In this document: in pieces, positions 11,691 through 22,572 of the stretch | How the letters are laid out: every line of letters begins with the position of its first letter | Position numbering within the stretch: the first letter of the stretch is position 1 | Assembly: GCA_019973155.2 (NCBI GenBank) | Contig: BPQB01000030.1 | Span: 1-64,000, forward strand | Direction of reading: 5' to 3' | Length of the DNA stretch: 64,000 nucleotides | Source of the DNA: Phanerochaete sordida | Lineage: Eukaryota > Basidiomycota > Agaricomycetes > Polyporales > Phanerochaetaceae | Made by a program: the position numbers and the translations under genes | Notes under the pieces: model-generated | Database searches by the model: none | What the model saw: only the letters and a program-made list of their open reading frames with translations | Told to the model about the DNA's origin: nothing

Positions 11691-11829
11691 AGGGCGCGGC
11701 CTCCGGGGCGGGGAGCTGTCCCGCGTCCGATGGCCAAGCAGTGCAGTCGCTGTGTGCGCGCCCTATTGACACCACCGTGCAGGCATGTCGGTATGCGCAG
11801 GGACATAGAGAGATGCTGCAGGAAAGGGT

Positions 11830-12340
11830 AGAGGTGCTGGGGCGAGGAAAGGAGTGCTGGAGAGAGAAAGGCGGGCAGGGTTGCTACTTATACGTCTCCG
11901 GGCGAGGTTGGCGCGTCGACGCGGTTGACGGTCACGTTGGGGTCACTTTGCCTCGTTTATAGCGAGTAAACCAGATCGCCCGCCTTTTCGATGCCACGAG
12001 AGAAGCGTGCGGGGCTTCGCGATCGAAACTTAGGGTTCGATCGTCACGGCGGCGGCGAACTAGACTCCTTGCGTCTAGAGCACATCGCTATCCTGCCTAG
12101 CTTCAATAGGATATATCAGCTTGATTCGTAAGCAGAGTATTGGAGTGCTCACCAAACGGGCATGTCGACTCTCCGCGGGAGAAGCCGCAGATGCGACAGA
12201 TGGCTGCCCAGATGTGTTCAACATGAACAGACGCCGGACATGCTTCGCGACCGAGAAGTCCTCCGCCTCGAGTCATTCAGGGGCTGCATCACCCTCCGCC
12301 AGATCGGCGAGCCTCTTTCGGTCAGCTCGCCGGCGACGGT
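11830..12340. repeat. tandem segment, copy 2 of 2
   Basis: Diverged second copy of the segment at 11145..11690. It has GACGGTCACGTT, GGGGCTTCGCGATCGAAACT and TGTTCAACATGAACAGACGC in the same order. A minus-strand TATA-like box (CGTATAAGTAG near 11890) aligns with that of copy 1. The two copies may be promoters of a lost gene pair or of a non-coding transcript; the sequence alone does not decide. Confidence 0.65.
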
Positions 12341-13075
12341 CCTAGGCCCGTGCTCTGCGAGGCCCGCGGCGCCCAGCCACCTCACCCAAAAATCGTTTGC
12401 AGGTGTCTTCGAGCCGCGGCGCCGGATATGATTTACGGGTGGAGTACGGACAGAGATATCCTCTCACAGCGATTGGTTCGATTACATGCAGCGCACGCCG
12501 CGGACGCGGGGCGCGCAGGCTGGCAGAGCGGATGGTGGTGCGAGAAAAAGCCAGCCAAAGCGCCGCGCCACAACGCCAGCGCCAGCCGCTCGCGTGCGCG
12601 CAACGTGGCCGCCAACCCGCCGCACGCCTCAGCAAGCGCCCTCCCAAGTTGCTTCCGCGCTGTCATTACCACCTCGTCACTCAACCACCCGAAATACCCT
12701 TCCAGCCGCGCGACGCAGCGTCACCATTTTGCAATGCGCCGCTCCCGCACAACTCTCGCACGCCCGTGACGTAAGTGCCAAACATACCGCGGCGACGCGG
12801 AACAACGCCTGCGGCGGCCTGTGCTCGCGCCAAGCTCGCGCAGACTGCACCCGGCGCGCGCCGCGCTCCGCGCGGCGTCGCATCAGCGGCGTGCATTTTT
12901 ATCTAACAGCTGCGTTTGCCAGGTACGCGCTGTCCCGCGACGGACGTGATGTCTCGGGGCGCTCCCCTCCCGAACACCGCCCGCGGGATGCTATATTCGA
13001 AATTGCCGCGGCGGGAGGTATACAGAGGGGTGTGAGCGGTGGCCAGGCTGCATCGCACCTCGCCGCGTCCCCAAG
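12341..13075. other. upstream region of the 13076 gene
   Basis: GC-rich DNA with alanine/arginine-rich frames on both strands that look compositional. A TATATT box (12991..13000) lies about 80 bases before the next start codon. Confidence 0.5.
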
Positions 13076-13249
13076 ATGAAGTCCACCGCACTCGCCGCCC
13101 TCGCACTCTTCGTCAGCGCGCCCGCCGTGCTTGCGGCGCCGAAGATATGCCCGGACATCTGCATTATCCCTGAGGGCAGTACGACTCCCGTGTGCGGATG
13201 CGCCGCGCTTCACATTCCGCCTCCCACTCCGACCCCCACCCCAGTATAA
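13076..13249 (+). CDS. small secreted cysteine-rich protein, family A (CxC subtype, Pro-rich tail)
   Basis: A single exon encodes 57 residues. The signal peptide is residues 1-20 (STALAALALFVSAPAVLA). The mature part is APKICPDICIIPEG..., giving C-x3-C-x10-C-x-C (cysteines 25, 29, 40, 42), and ends in a PPPTPTPTPV tail. The tail is shared in style with the paralogs at 14499 and 15468. It is too short for a default ORF filter. The TATA-like box lies about 80 bases upstream. Function unknown. Confidence 0.68.
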   Translation: MKSTALAALALFVSAPAVLAAPKICPDICIIPEGSTTPVCGCAALHIPPPTPTPTPV

Positions 13250-14498
13250 CTTCGGTACGTTTCCGCGAGCTTTCGCCCCATCGTGACGCGAGGTCGACGT
13301 GCTCACGATCTGCACCCAGGTAGCTGAGTTGAGCGGTTCCGCGCTGGCAGGCAAGGCTTGCCTGGTCGAACGTCGTGTACGTGATATGGCATGCTACGAC
13401 CCAGCGGCCTCAGCGTCTGACTCCGTTTGAATTATAGGACACACGTAAAGGTCGAAGATACGGCCGTAATACCGCACCGTTGTCACGGTCTAGCGAGCAT
13501 TCAATACAGACCGACGAGCATCGCTGAAACCAAGTCGCTTGAGTCGTTCGGAATGCTGAGCGACGTATTGCAAACAACATATATCACGGCGATGCTGCGC
13601 ATCCTCCGCTACACTCTCAGGTACCCGTCGCTTCTAGGGTTCTGTGAGAACCCGTGCGCAGCGGCCGCGACCACATGTCACTCTGGCGGTGCCCTGTCTT
13701 TTGAAGAAGTGCTAGAAAACATGAGCGACGCGCCTTGCTACATTCCGCCCGCTAACGTGGCAGATGCTCTGCGCGCGCCCTCCACTCAACTCATCGCATT
13801 AGAACGCCCAACTTCGTACGTAGCGTTTAGCCTTTTAGCTTCCAGGCACACGCAGCCCGCGTTCTCCGGTGCTCCCGCGCCTCGCGATGCTGTGAGGGCG
13901 TGCCTCGCTGCGCCACGGACCAAACACCACCTTACAGCAGACTGGTCCCGCCCGTGCGCTGGGACGCTGAGATGGCTGTAAATCGTGTTGCCGCCTCTGT
14001 CTGAAACGCGCTGCGGGGGAGCCGTCCTGTTGTCGTCCAGCAGCGAATCGTCCTCCCGCGAAGGAACGAGCACCGTGGCGACCGCCGCCCCGGGCGAGCG
14101 CACGGCTGTGCGAACAAGACGCGCCGCCGCGCGCTGCGTCGCGCACGGTGTACGCGGGGTTCCCCGCCGCGGGCGGCGCCCGCCCGCCCGCCCGCCCGCC
14201 AAGAGTGCGCGTCGCACAGCGCGCGTATGCGTGTCGGACGTCGCTCTGCACCACGGCCGCGGATTCGCGCGCATACATTCGACCTTCTGGTCCTAGTTCC
14301 ATTACGTCTAAACGCAAAGCTTCGCACGCATACATTCCGTTCGGTCCTGCACCTGCAGCCGGCCGCGAGCGCGCTATCCACCATCCCCATCTCCAGCACA
14401 CATCCCCTGCCCCTCCCCCCGCGCACTGTCTGCCGTCTGCTACGCTCCGCGGTCAAGCCCGTCCCGCACTCAGAGTACTCAAAAGACAGAACCGCACC
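13250..14498. other. intergenic region; right part belongs to a duplicated unit
   Basis: An open frame of 184 codons at 13427..13981 (+) has no recognisable feature and is not called. From about 14000 onward the DNA is similar to about 15030-15260 (for example CGAAGGAACGAG and GTCGCTCTGCACCACGG against GTCGCTCTACAGCACGG). This is the 3' flank of a duplicated family A gene. Confidence 0.5.
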
Positions 14499-14675
14499 TC
14501 AGGGTCCCGGAGTAGGAATGGGGGGAATGGGCGTCGGCGGGGCGCCGCACGGGCACGACACGCTCGTGGTGCTTGCAGACTCGTCAATGATGCAGAAGTC
14601 GGGGCAGAAGCGGGCGTGCGCGGTGTGCTCCGCGGCGAGCAGGACGAGGGCGGCGAGTGCAAAGCTGAGGTTCAT
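14499..14675 (-). CDS. small secreted cysteine-rich protein, family A (CxC subtype, Pro-rich tail)
   Basis: A single exon encodes 58 residues. The signal peptide is about residues 1-22 (SFALAALVLLAAEHTAHA). The mature part RFCPDFCIIDE... has C-x3-C-x12-C-P-C and a PPTPIPPIPTPGP tail. CPDFCII closely matches CPDICII of the 13076 gene, and the tail matches the tandem paralog at 15468. A TATA-like box lies at 14740..14747 on this strand. Function unknown. Confidence 0.7.
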   Translation of the reverse strand: MNLSFALAALVLLAAEHTAHARFCPDFCIIDESASTTSVSCPCGAPPTPIPPIPTPGP

Positions 14676-15467
14676 TGTGTTGACTGGTGCTTCCGGCGGG
14701 TGAGAGCTGGTTGTGGGCCGGTCACAGGTCGAGTCGCGGTTATATGGGGCTGGGTGGATGGGGAGATGGGTGCCCGGCATGGGCGTTGTGCGATAAGCTG
14801 TCTTTGATGCGATGGTAGCGGAAATTATGGTGAATGTTCGGCGGTAAAGGAAAAGGATAGATCGCAGCTCTCACTGACGAGATGTGGCATTTGCTCGTGA
14901 AGGGGATATACGGGTGCCTGAATGCAGACGCACGCGGTTCGCATCTGCGGGCCTGGACAGTCTGAGCGCCACCTTTTTGTGTTTGCGTTGTATCATGGTA
15001 CTCGGGGCACTCACGACCTTGGAGCACGAAATCGCAGGGCGAGCGCCATCTTGCTGTCCCGTGGGCGCCTAGCAACACGTTCGTCTCCCCCGAAGGAACG
15101 AGGCATAACTGCGATAGCTGCTGTAGGCGCACGGTCTGCACGGAGCACCCAGCCGCGACCAGCTAGAGCGCGCGCTCTCGCCCGCTACGAAGACGCATCC
15201 CACAGCACCTGTACGCGTCTCGTTCGTCGCTCTACAGCACGGTCGCACTTGCATCACATTCTAACCAAAGATTTGGCGCGCATATACCCAGCACTCTACT
15301 CCTACAGTTGCCGATGTTCGCGTCAACGCCACGCCACGGCAAGCAAGCGCACGCTATTCACCCATCTCCCACGCCCATCTCTTTTCCATCCCGGCGCACA
15401 CTATCCGCCCTCTACACCCCAACATCAGCCACCTCCCCTACGCAGACCAAAACCCTGCCCACGCACC
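14676..15467. other. duplicated flank between two family A paralogs
   Basis: Upstream DNA of the 14675 gene and downstream DNA of the 15644 gene. Its right half repeats the 3' flank of the 14675 gene (see 13250..14498), marking a tandem duplication of about 1 kb. No further gene is seen. Confidence 0.5.
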
Positions 15468-15644
15468 TCAAGCCCCCGCCGTAGGAATTGGCGTCGGCGG
15501 CGGGATGCCGCACGGGCACGTCGGCGTCGCGATGCTGACCGAGCCGACGCCGCGGATACAGAAGAGCGGGCACGGGTGTGCGTGTGTGGTGTGCACGCTT
15601 GCGAGCAGGGCGATGACGGCGAGTGCGGTGAGCGCGGGCTGCAT
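15468..15644 (-). CDS. small secreted cysteine-rich protein, family A (CxC subtype, Pro-rich tail)
   Basis: A single exon encodes 58 residues, the same length as the paralog at 14499. The signal peptide is about residues 1-22 (ALTALAVIALLASVHTTHA). The mature part HPCPLFCIRG... has C-x3-C-x13-C-P-C followed by GIPPPTPIPTAGA. It has the same orientation as its neighbour 14499 and related flanking DNA, so it is a tandem duplicate. The TATA-like ATTTTATGG lies at 15704..15712. Function unknown. Confidence 0.7.
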   Translation of the reverse strand: MQPALTALAVIALLASVHTTHAHPCPLFCIRGVGSVSIATPTCPCGIPPPTPIPTAGA

Positions 15645-16310
15645 GGTGCGGGAGACTGATGTATGGTGGTGTGTCGGTGGGCTGGGGATGGGAGATGGGG
15701 CTGATTTTATGGGGTGAGGTGCGGTGGGAGGGCTGCTGGATGGTGCGGTGCGGAGATGCGACCGTGGGGCGGGCGTCCCGCGATAGGGTGTTGCTGATGC
15801 GAGGGCGGGCGGGATTTGGTGGTGGGGGTCTGCGGTCAGCGTACGGACAGACCGCAGCTCGTGTACATGAAATGCCGTGTCCTTGCGGTGCCTTAATAAA
15901 GACGCGCACGGTTCCGCTAATCAGTGCAGCGACTGTGAGGCCTCGATGTCGCGTTCTCCTGTTCACATCAACGTGTATGACTCTGGACCCACGGAATATA
16001 AACGCAGGCGCGTAGTGGCGAACGCCCGGTGTGCAAAGCCAACGCTCGGCACGAAGAGGTCTCAGTCCGTGCGGCAATGGTACATTATATTTGCGGCCAG
16101 CCGCAGAGAGACGAAACGGACGGTACTAACTGAATGCCCTGAGGGATGCAATCAGCCGTGGTCAATCGGCCTGGCGAACGCGCTTACCAATGATGAACCC
16201 AGGGCTCCCTTAAGTCCTGTAAATCCAACGGTTCGCTGGTCTCGCCGACCTTTGATAGCCATGAGTCATTAAATCCCAATGGATGCACACACAATACGTA
16301 CGAACCTAGA
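15645..16310. other. intergenic region, no gene seen
   Basis: Upstream DNA of the 15644 gene. The block GACGCGCACGGTTCCGC near 15900 resembles GACGCACGCGGTTCGC near 14928. No gene is seen. Confidence 0.5.
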
Positions 16311-16469
16311 TCACTGAGCCTGCTCGCGGGCGCGCAGTCCGCCGCAGCCGCCGCACGACGGCGGGGGGTCTCCCTTGATGGGGCCCGTGCATGTGCGCGG
16401 ACACACGGCAGCGAGGGCGACGTTCGTGCCGGCGAAGAGGACGACTAGGGCAGCGATAGAGAGCTTCAT
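16311..16469 (-). CDS. small secreted cysteine-rich protein, family A (CxxC subtype)
   Basis: A single exon encodes 52 residues. The signal peptide is about residues 1-21 (KLSIAALVVLFAGTNVALAA). The mature part is VCPRTC, eleven residues, CGGC, then GLRAREQAQ. The paralog at 23261 has the same start (MKLSI) and end (CGGCGGLRARE). It is transcribed divergently from the family B gene at 17430, with 960 bases between the start codons. The TATA-like TTTATG lies at 16509..16514. Function unknown. Confidence 0.75.
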   Translation of the reverse strand: MKLSIAALVVLFAGTNVALAAVCPRTCTGPIKGDPPPSCGGCGGLRAREQAQ

Positions 16470-17429
16470 GTTTTCTAACTGTCTGGGCGGATGCGGTGCC
16501 GGCTGGGCTTTATGTGGGCGGCGGTGCCGCTGGGCTGTCGGGGGTCCATGCGGAGCTGCATCGCGGAGCATGGTACGCTTCGCGGAAAGGAGGTGCTGTC
16601 AACAGGATGGGTGTGAGCGCATCTAGAAGATGTGATATCGAGGGCTGCGAACGTGCGAACATCATACGTAAAGCCGGCTAAGTATAGCTGGACGAGCTGC
16701 GACCTGTCAGAGCGACAGGAGAGCGCAGCGCCTCGCTTCATTCACTGCCCGGATATTCAACCAAAAGGATGAATCACGCGGTAGCCTGTGTGTTGCGTGG
16801 CATAGAGGCCTTGCGAGCTATAAGAGTTCACAATTGCAGACCGACGTCGTGGTCGACGGACGAGGGCCGCGCCAGCAGGGAAGATCTGAGATACCGCTCG
16901 GATCATCCCAGACGCCACCACGCTGATGGCCCTGCCTATTTCGGCCGATGTTCATTTTGGTGGCAGCGACCATGTCGACACTCGGCAGGACACTCCCACG
17001 CGGCCATCCAGCCCGTACGCCGCCAGCGACGCAGATTGGACCGTTCGCAAACGTTCACAAGGTGTTGCATGTTGGCACGCAGGGCGGCACTTCGTCGTCG
17101 CAGGACTGATGCAGATGGGTATTATTGGGCAACGGTGGCCGACCATCGCCCGGGAGACATGCACACGTCCACGCGCGTGAAGCCTCCTCCCCAGCTGTGT
17201 GTTATCGCGATAGCGAGCGGGAGCACAAGATTCTCAGTCCCCTGACGCGAACACTCTGTCGCAGACGGCGAACGCTGTCATGCCTCCTTCGCGAGAACGG
17301 CGACCGTACGCCCCGTCCTTCCTGCACCTCACATCCACCCTCTACGCCCCAGCGCCCTCCCACCACTCACTCGCCTATAATTACGAGCGCACGCCATCCC
17401 GGCCGTCACAAGCACCATCTCTCCCCACG
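16470..17429. repeat. divergent intergenic unit, copy 1 of 3
   Basis: Related to 23414..24584 and about 28680..29646. Shared blocks are GATGTGATATCGAGG (near 16628) and CGTAAAGCCGGCTAAGTATAG (near 16668), then a GATCTGAGATACCG block near 16882 and CACGCTGATGGC (near 16919), and CCGACCATCGCCCGGGAGACA (near 17140). Each unit separates a minus-strand family A gene from a plus-strand family B gene. Confidence 0.75.
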
Positions 17430-17681
17430 ATGCAGCTCGCCTTCGTCCTCCTCGCCTTCGCCGCCGCCGCCGCGCACGCCATGCCCTCGCCCGCGGCCGA
17501 CACGGTCTGCTGCCTGACGTGCGTGCTCCGCGCGCGCGAGCCCGTGCCCGCCATCCCGCCGCCGCCGTCGTGCTGCTGCACCGCGCCGTCGCAGGACCAG
17601 TGCGCGGCGAAGTGCCCGGTGCGTGTGGACCATTGGCTGGTGGATACGTTTGCTGATGCGCGGCCGCGCTCCTAGACGTGA
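17430..17681 (+). CDS. small secreted cysteine-rich protein, family B
   Basis: Exon 1 is 17430..17618. The intron 17619..17675 (57 bases, GTGCGT...CCTAG, branch-like GCTGAT) is followed by the two-codon exon ACG TGA (17676..17681). The product has 64 residues. The signal peptide is about residues 1-17 (LAFVLLAFAAAAAHA); then come CC-x2-C at 27-31, CCC at 48-50, C58 and C62, the family signature CC...CCC-x7-C-x3-C. A proline cluster (IPPPPS) precedes CCC. A TATA-like CCTATAAT at 17374..17381 lies 50 bases upstream. It is half of a divergent pair with 16311. Reading through the intron would add 18 codons instead, so RNA data would settle the end. Confidence 0.75.
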
Positions 17682-18175
17682 TGGGTCTGTGTACCTTGGA
17701 ACGGAGCAGCGCGATGGTAGGATACATGGTGCGCGCATCGCTTCGTTCTTCGATCTCTGCGCTGACATAGGGCTCGCAGATGCGGTCGAGACGTCATCAG
17801 GGCCCGTGAGATAGACTTCGGCATCACGTCTGCTCAGGCACGCATGCACTAAATATATGCACAACGCCGATTCCAAGCCGAGAACGTGTGACCTAACCCT
17901 GCGAAGAACGTCGGCGAACCGCACACGAGACGCTCGGCACTCTGTCGACGAAGGCAGCGTGCAATATATGTCATGCATGGTCCTCGCAGAGCTGGATATA
18001 TGCTGCGCTCTGTGTACAGACGGCTGCTCGCGCCGTGCCTGAAGTGGCATCTCTTCTGTCCAGCCAATCAGACATCCACTGCCCTCGAGCCGCGCGCACC
18101 CCACCATCTGCCCGCACGCCGTCAGCACCTTTGCGCCCACCGCACATCCAAAGCAGCAGAGCGTGCTCACCGTGG
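17682..18175. other. intergenic region between convergent peptide genes
   Basis: No gene is seen; frames here are shadows. Confidence 0.5.
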
Positions 18176-18328
18176 CTAAACACCAGTCGCGTGCGGCTCG
18201 CACCCGCACCGCACAGACGTCGCGGGCGGCTCAGGGACGGCGCAGAAGTCGGCGCAGCGCTTGTGCGCGGCGGCGTGCGCGGCGGGGGCGGCGAGGAGCG
18301 CGAGCGCGGAGAGCGCGGTGAATCGCAT
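18176..18328 (-). CDS. small secreted cysteine-rich protein, family A (HKRC subtype)
   Basis: A single exon encodes 50 residues, taking the start that aligns with paralogs at 33239 and 38921 (MRFTAL); a second ATG lies four codons upstream. The signal peptide is about residues 1-20 (TALSALALLAAPAAHAA). The mature part AHKRCADFCAVPEPPATSV is followed by RCGCEPHATGV, giving C-x3-C-x11-C-x-C. The block VPEPPATSV is nearly invariant within the subtype. The TATA-like TTTATATA lies at 18379..18386. Function unknown. Confidence 0.75.
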   Translation of the reverse strand: MRFTALSALALLAAPAAHAAAHKRCADFCAVPEPPATSVRCGCEPHATGV

Positions 18329-18933
18329 GGTGAGGCGCATGGTATTGGTACAGTGCACCGGAGTTCCGCCCGCCCGCATTTATATACCCGGCACAGCGCC
18401 GCGCGAGGACGTCGCATTGGGACATGTCGTCAGGTACGCTGGCGGGCGTGCCTGGGGGATGGCGGCGTGGTGATGGTCTGTACGTCTGCTGCGGTCTGTC
18501 CGTGGGCTGCGGTCTAGCAGCGCGGCGTCAACGTGGGTGGCTCCCGCGGCCTTGCACGCACCCACGGCCTGTCTGGGCACGACGGCAGGCGTGCGCGGTG
18601 GGGGCACTGGGCCGGGCCGGAAGCAGCGAGGATTGCGGATGGGACGAGGTGTGCCGTGCGCCACCAGGACGAATGCGGCTCCGTCGCCTGCAAACGGAGG
18701 CTACCGGATGGCGGAGCCCACGCCACTCTGGGTTGCGCGCCCTATACCCGTGGCGCGTCGCGCCCGTGCGACGCAAGAAACTAGGGCGTCGCACTATCTT
18801 GGCGGCAGGCATGCCTGGTGGAGGCCTGCATCGTGACGGACATGGCACGGGATGTGTGATGCGACGCGGAGCGAGATCTGCTGACAAGGACAACGGCGAT
18901 ATCTCTGGAATACATGGCCCACATATCAATACT
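18329..18933. other. upstream region of the 18328 gene
   Basis: Contains CTGCGGTCTG twice (near 18488 and 18505). Near 18852 it has GATGTGTGATGCGACGCGGA, which matches the upstream DNA of the paralog at 33239 (near 33568). No gene is seen. Confidence 0.5.
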
Positions 18934-21771
18934 CTACGAGAGCCGCAGGGCGTCACGGCCGCTCCACAACCGTACGACGTGGTCAAACCCATACGACAAG
19001 ACGTCCCATCCATCCGGCGTGAACAGCACACGCCACACCGAATCAGAATGCCCCTGAAACACTGCCACAAAACCGCCTGTCCTGCGGTTCCAGACACGGA
19101 CGCAGCCGTCGTCCGCGCCGCAGGCTATGAAGTCGTTCTTCGGCGAGTACGCCACAGTGTTGACCTCCTCCTTATCTCTGCCCTGGACGCTCTCGACACG
19201 GAATGTGAAGCGCCGCTTGCCGGTGCGCGCGTCGCACGTCACGACGGTCCCGTCCGACGACGCCGTCGCGAGCTCCCCGCCGTCCGGCGAGAACGCCACC
19301 TCCCGGACGACGTCCGTGTGCTCCCTCAGCTCCAGCAGAGCCGTGCCGCTCGCCGCGTCCCACACGCACGCGCTGCCGTCCGTGCATCCCGCCGCGATGC
19401 GGTCGCCCTGGGGCGCAAACGCCATGCGCCAGATGTCCTTCCTGCGCAGCGTCGCGGTGCGCGCGGCCGTGCGGCTGTCCAGGACCACCACGGCCGTGTC
19501 TTCCTCCGAGACGGCTGAGCGCGCAGCGATGCGGGAGCCGTCGGGAGAGAAAAGGGTCTGGATCCCGAACGCTGCGTCGAGATCCGTGATGGCATGGAGC
19601 AGGCTACCGTTTGAGGCGTCCCAAATTCTCAGCGAGTCGCGGGAGCGGGTCGCGATCTGCGCGCCGTCAGGAGAGAATGCGGCATATCGGACAGCCTCCT
19701 CGTGCCCCTCCAAGCGGTGCACGACGTTGCCGGTCTTGACGTTCCACTGGCAGACGAGCGGAAGCTTGTCGTCGACTGCGGAGACGACGTACTGGCCGTC
19801 TGGCGAGAAAGCGACCGACCAGATCTTGGCTGTGTGCTGGCCTTGATCGAGCCGTTGGACAGCGAGGCCGTCCTGGACTCTCCACACGGCGATCGTGTTG
19901 CCGGTCGCTGCTGCTAGCAGCGTTCCGTCGGGGGATAATGAAACACAGCGCAGTCTGGTAACTGTTACCGCAAAACCGCATCAGTACTGCTTTAAAGCAC
20001 GCCTCTCACTCGGAGGGCAAATTCAATATCACTGACTTTTCATATTCTCAGCGTCGCCGAAGACGACTGCCTTGTAGTTTACAGGACAGGCTTTCGACTG
20101 CGTTGGTCCCAGAAAAATTTGGCTGTCCGTCAATGTACCCGCACTCTTCCGAGTTATCTGCGGCCAGTCGTCGAGATCCGCGGTCGTGATTGGCGGATGC
20201 GCAGGTCTATGCTCGCGAGATGTCTGCGGCAAGTCGGAGAGACCGGCGAGCCCGGTAGCGGGCCGCATGAATTTCTGCTCTTGCTGATAGGAAACGAGGT
20301 CCTCCATGCAGAGAGATCCAACTTCAGCAAGCTATATAAGCATGATCTTCCCAGATAGAAGAATGCAGCAGACATACCCACATCAGCATCAACCTCGACC
20401 CTAAACTGTGTCCTCCGCAGTAAAGTTGCGAAATCGAGGACATGTCTGCCACACTGGGGCGGAATGAGGCGGTGCATATGTAGCGCGATGCTTTTGAGAT
20501 ACGCACGAGTATACATTCGACCTGGTCGTCACTTGCAACAGCAACTAGAGCGTTGGAGACCTTGTGATTGTTGCTGAGTCACACGTCGATCTGTACAGAT
20601 GAGGTGTATACGCACCTCGAAGATGTACTCAAGCACGATGCTAACGGGGTCGGAGATTCGGCCCTAATGTGCGGTCACTTAGGTCAATCTTTGTTTGGGA
20701 TGCGGGTGATGATACCGTTAGACATACCTCAGGCATGTACTCCTGCCAGTCATAGCCGAGGAAATCTTCGTCGCCCCCCTTCTCCGCCTCTCCTTCTGGA
20801 GCACCACGACCGTTGCCCGAGCGAGGCAGCCGATGTGGTCCCGCACTCGCCATAATTTTGTTCGGAAGGAATGTCCGCCTTTTGACTCTGACACCCTTGA
20901 CAAAGACACATTGGTCTCTCTCGTCGTCCTTACGCTGCGAGTGCTTTCCTTCCGGTGAGTATCCGGGGCCGTGGCGCTGGACTGAGGATGTCTCCATCGT
21001 TTCTTCCAACGAGCCGCCAACACCAGCAGCCGCCAGACCGCCAAGGCCCGCTCCAAGATCGATAGAAGAGCTGGCGTGCTTGTCGTGGCCGAGCGCGGTC
21101 GCAGCCCAGTCCTTCCCGGTCTTGTGCCAGCCAGTCACGAGGATGATGTCCTCGGGCTCGACCTCAAAGCCCAGCGCCGTAGTTGCGTATCTGTGCCATT
21201 TGAGGAAATTTCGGGCAGCGTATGCCTTCAGAAATTTCATAGAGAGCGTCACTTCCGCATGCGCACTGCTTTGCAGAGTCAGAGCTGCGCCCTGTTTTTC
21301 GTGGCACTTGTGGTCTACTTTGAGATTTAGCGACACGGGGCCTGTTCCACCGAGCGGGCTATCGATCGATGATTAGTATCTCTGATGGCTCTCATGGCAT
21401 ACTGGAACTCACGCGGTCGCGGTGGCATACATCTCGCTTCGACTGATGCCGTGGCTACAGTAACGGCCGGGGCGCAGGGAACCATCGATGCGGTCAAACA
21501 GCAAGGCGTTTATGGGCAACGGCTGTATATCCTTGGCCGGAAATGGGGGGTTGAAGGAGGTGACCTTCTTGCTTGCAGCGGATTCAGAAGTGTCGACATG
21601 GAGAAGCCGTATGAACCTGCCATGGAGAACTGCACCGACGTCTCCGCGCAGCGGAGTACCCGAGACGTGCGGGTCAGGACACCACAGTGGATATCCGAGG
21701 CCAAGCTGCGCGAGGTTGCCGGCGTAGATCTTATCTGGTGTCAGCGGTTCTGCGTGAGGGCGAGAGAACAT
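18934..21771 (-). CDS. WD40-repeat protein with N-terminal basidiomycete-specific region
   Basis: Working model of seven exons: complement(18934..19961, 20037..20321, 20378..20453, 20507..20560, 20616..20663, 20728..21358, 21413..21771), 826 residues. The first 450 or so residues match a family common in Agaricomycetes. Its marks are GDVGAVLHGRFIRLLHV near residue 45, a WHRYA...IILVTGWHKTGKDW segment, DQCVFVKGVRV, and DPVSIVLEYIFE...LVAVASDD; no function is known to me. The C-terminal 342 residues form about eight WD40 blades, with SPDG at the expected spacing (AFSPDGQYVVSAVDDK, AFSPDGAQIATRS, AFSPDGGELATASSDG) and W-D or W-N ends, predicting a beta-propeller scaffold. The join through a 75-base intron at 19962..20036 keeps frame but uses a weaker GTCAGT donor, so two separate genes remain possible. 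The intron at 20322..20377 could instead be 20332..20381. The start has a good GCCGCCATG context. Confidence 0.65.
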
Positions 21772-22572
21772 GGCGGCGAGTGCGATCTGCTAGACGAGAC
21801 GGAGGGCGTCGTATGTGCAAGGATGGAATGCGGAATGCACCCGTGGCATCGAGTCTGGAATAGAGTTTTGCGACTATGAGCACGACGGCGGGCACGAGGC
21901 CGTCGAGCAAACCTTGAAAACAGTCTTCGCAATGCTGCGCAGTCTATACCCCGGTCCCGCCATGCAGCGTTCATCCTTCCCAGACTGCATCAGCAAAAGC
22001 GCTTTGGCGCTGGAACGCTCTGACAAAGCTTCGCCAGGGCGGTTTCTGCTGCGGATGCGGACCGATGTTCTGGCCGGTAAGGGCCATTTCGGGAATAGAA
22101 ACCATGTTTCCACGGTTTCCCTGCCAGGAACGTGGCGAGGAACATTATGGATATTCCAAGAGAGGATCTTGAGTCACTTCACGCTGTTCTGTCTCGGAAT
22201 ATCGCACATGTTCATCGCCTTCCGGTAGGGCACATTTATGTCCTTGTATTACCTGCGGTCTTATTTCCCAGGATGCTTATCTGCCTATCGCCAGATGAGA
22301 TGCGCTTCTACATGTGTGCATACACCCTTTGCGTCGCAGTCTTTACTTCAATGGGTAGCTGGTACACGGTTACGTTGCATTTCTACGCTAATGATCTGCC
22401 GCGTACGATGACATTGCTCTCACGTCTTCTGATCAAGTCTCGAGCATGGTAACCGTATATCCACACTACATCTCGCGCCTCACAGTTGCTCAATGTGCCT
22501 CCACACCTCTCGGCCATGTCCATCTATAAGCACCCGCTCCGCAGGCTGCTCTATGCATCGCCCTGCCGCACA
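21772..22572. other. intergenic region, no gene seen
   Basis: Lies between the divergent WD40 fusion gene and the family B gene at 22573. The CTATAAG box at 22524..22530 belongs to the latter. No gene is seen. Confidence 0.5.

Noticed and set aside
13427..13981. 184-codon open frame (+) as a gene
   Set aside because: There is no signal peptide, domain, low-complexity bias or splice context, and it overlaps flank DNA that looks non-coding.
20029..20307. Separate small gene starting MEDLVSYQQEQ
   Set aside because: It joins in frame to upstream and downstream exons of the WD40 fusion and has no independent promoter signal.
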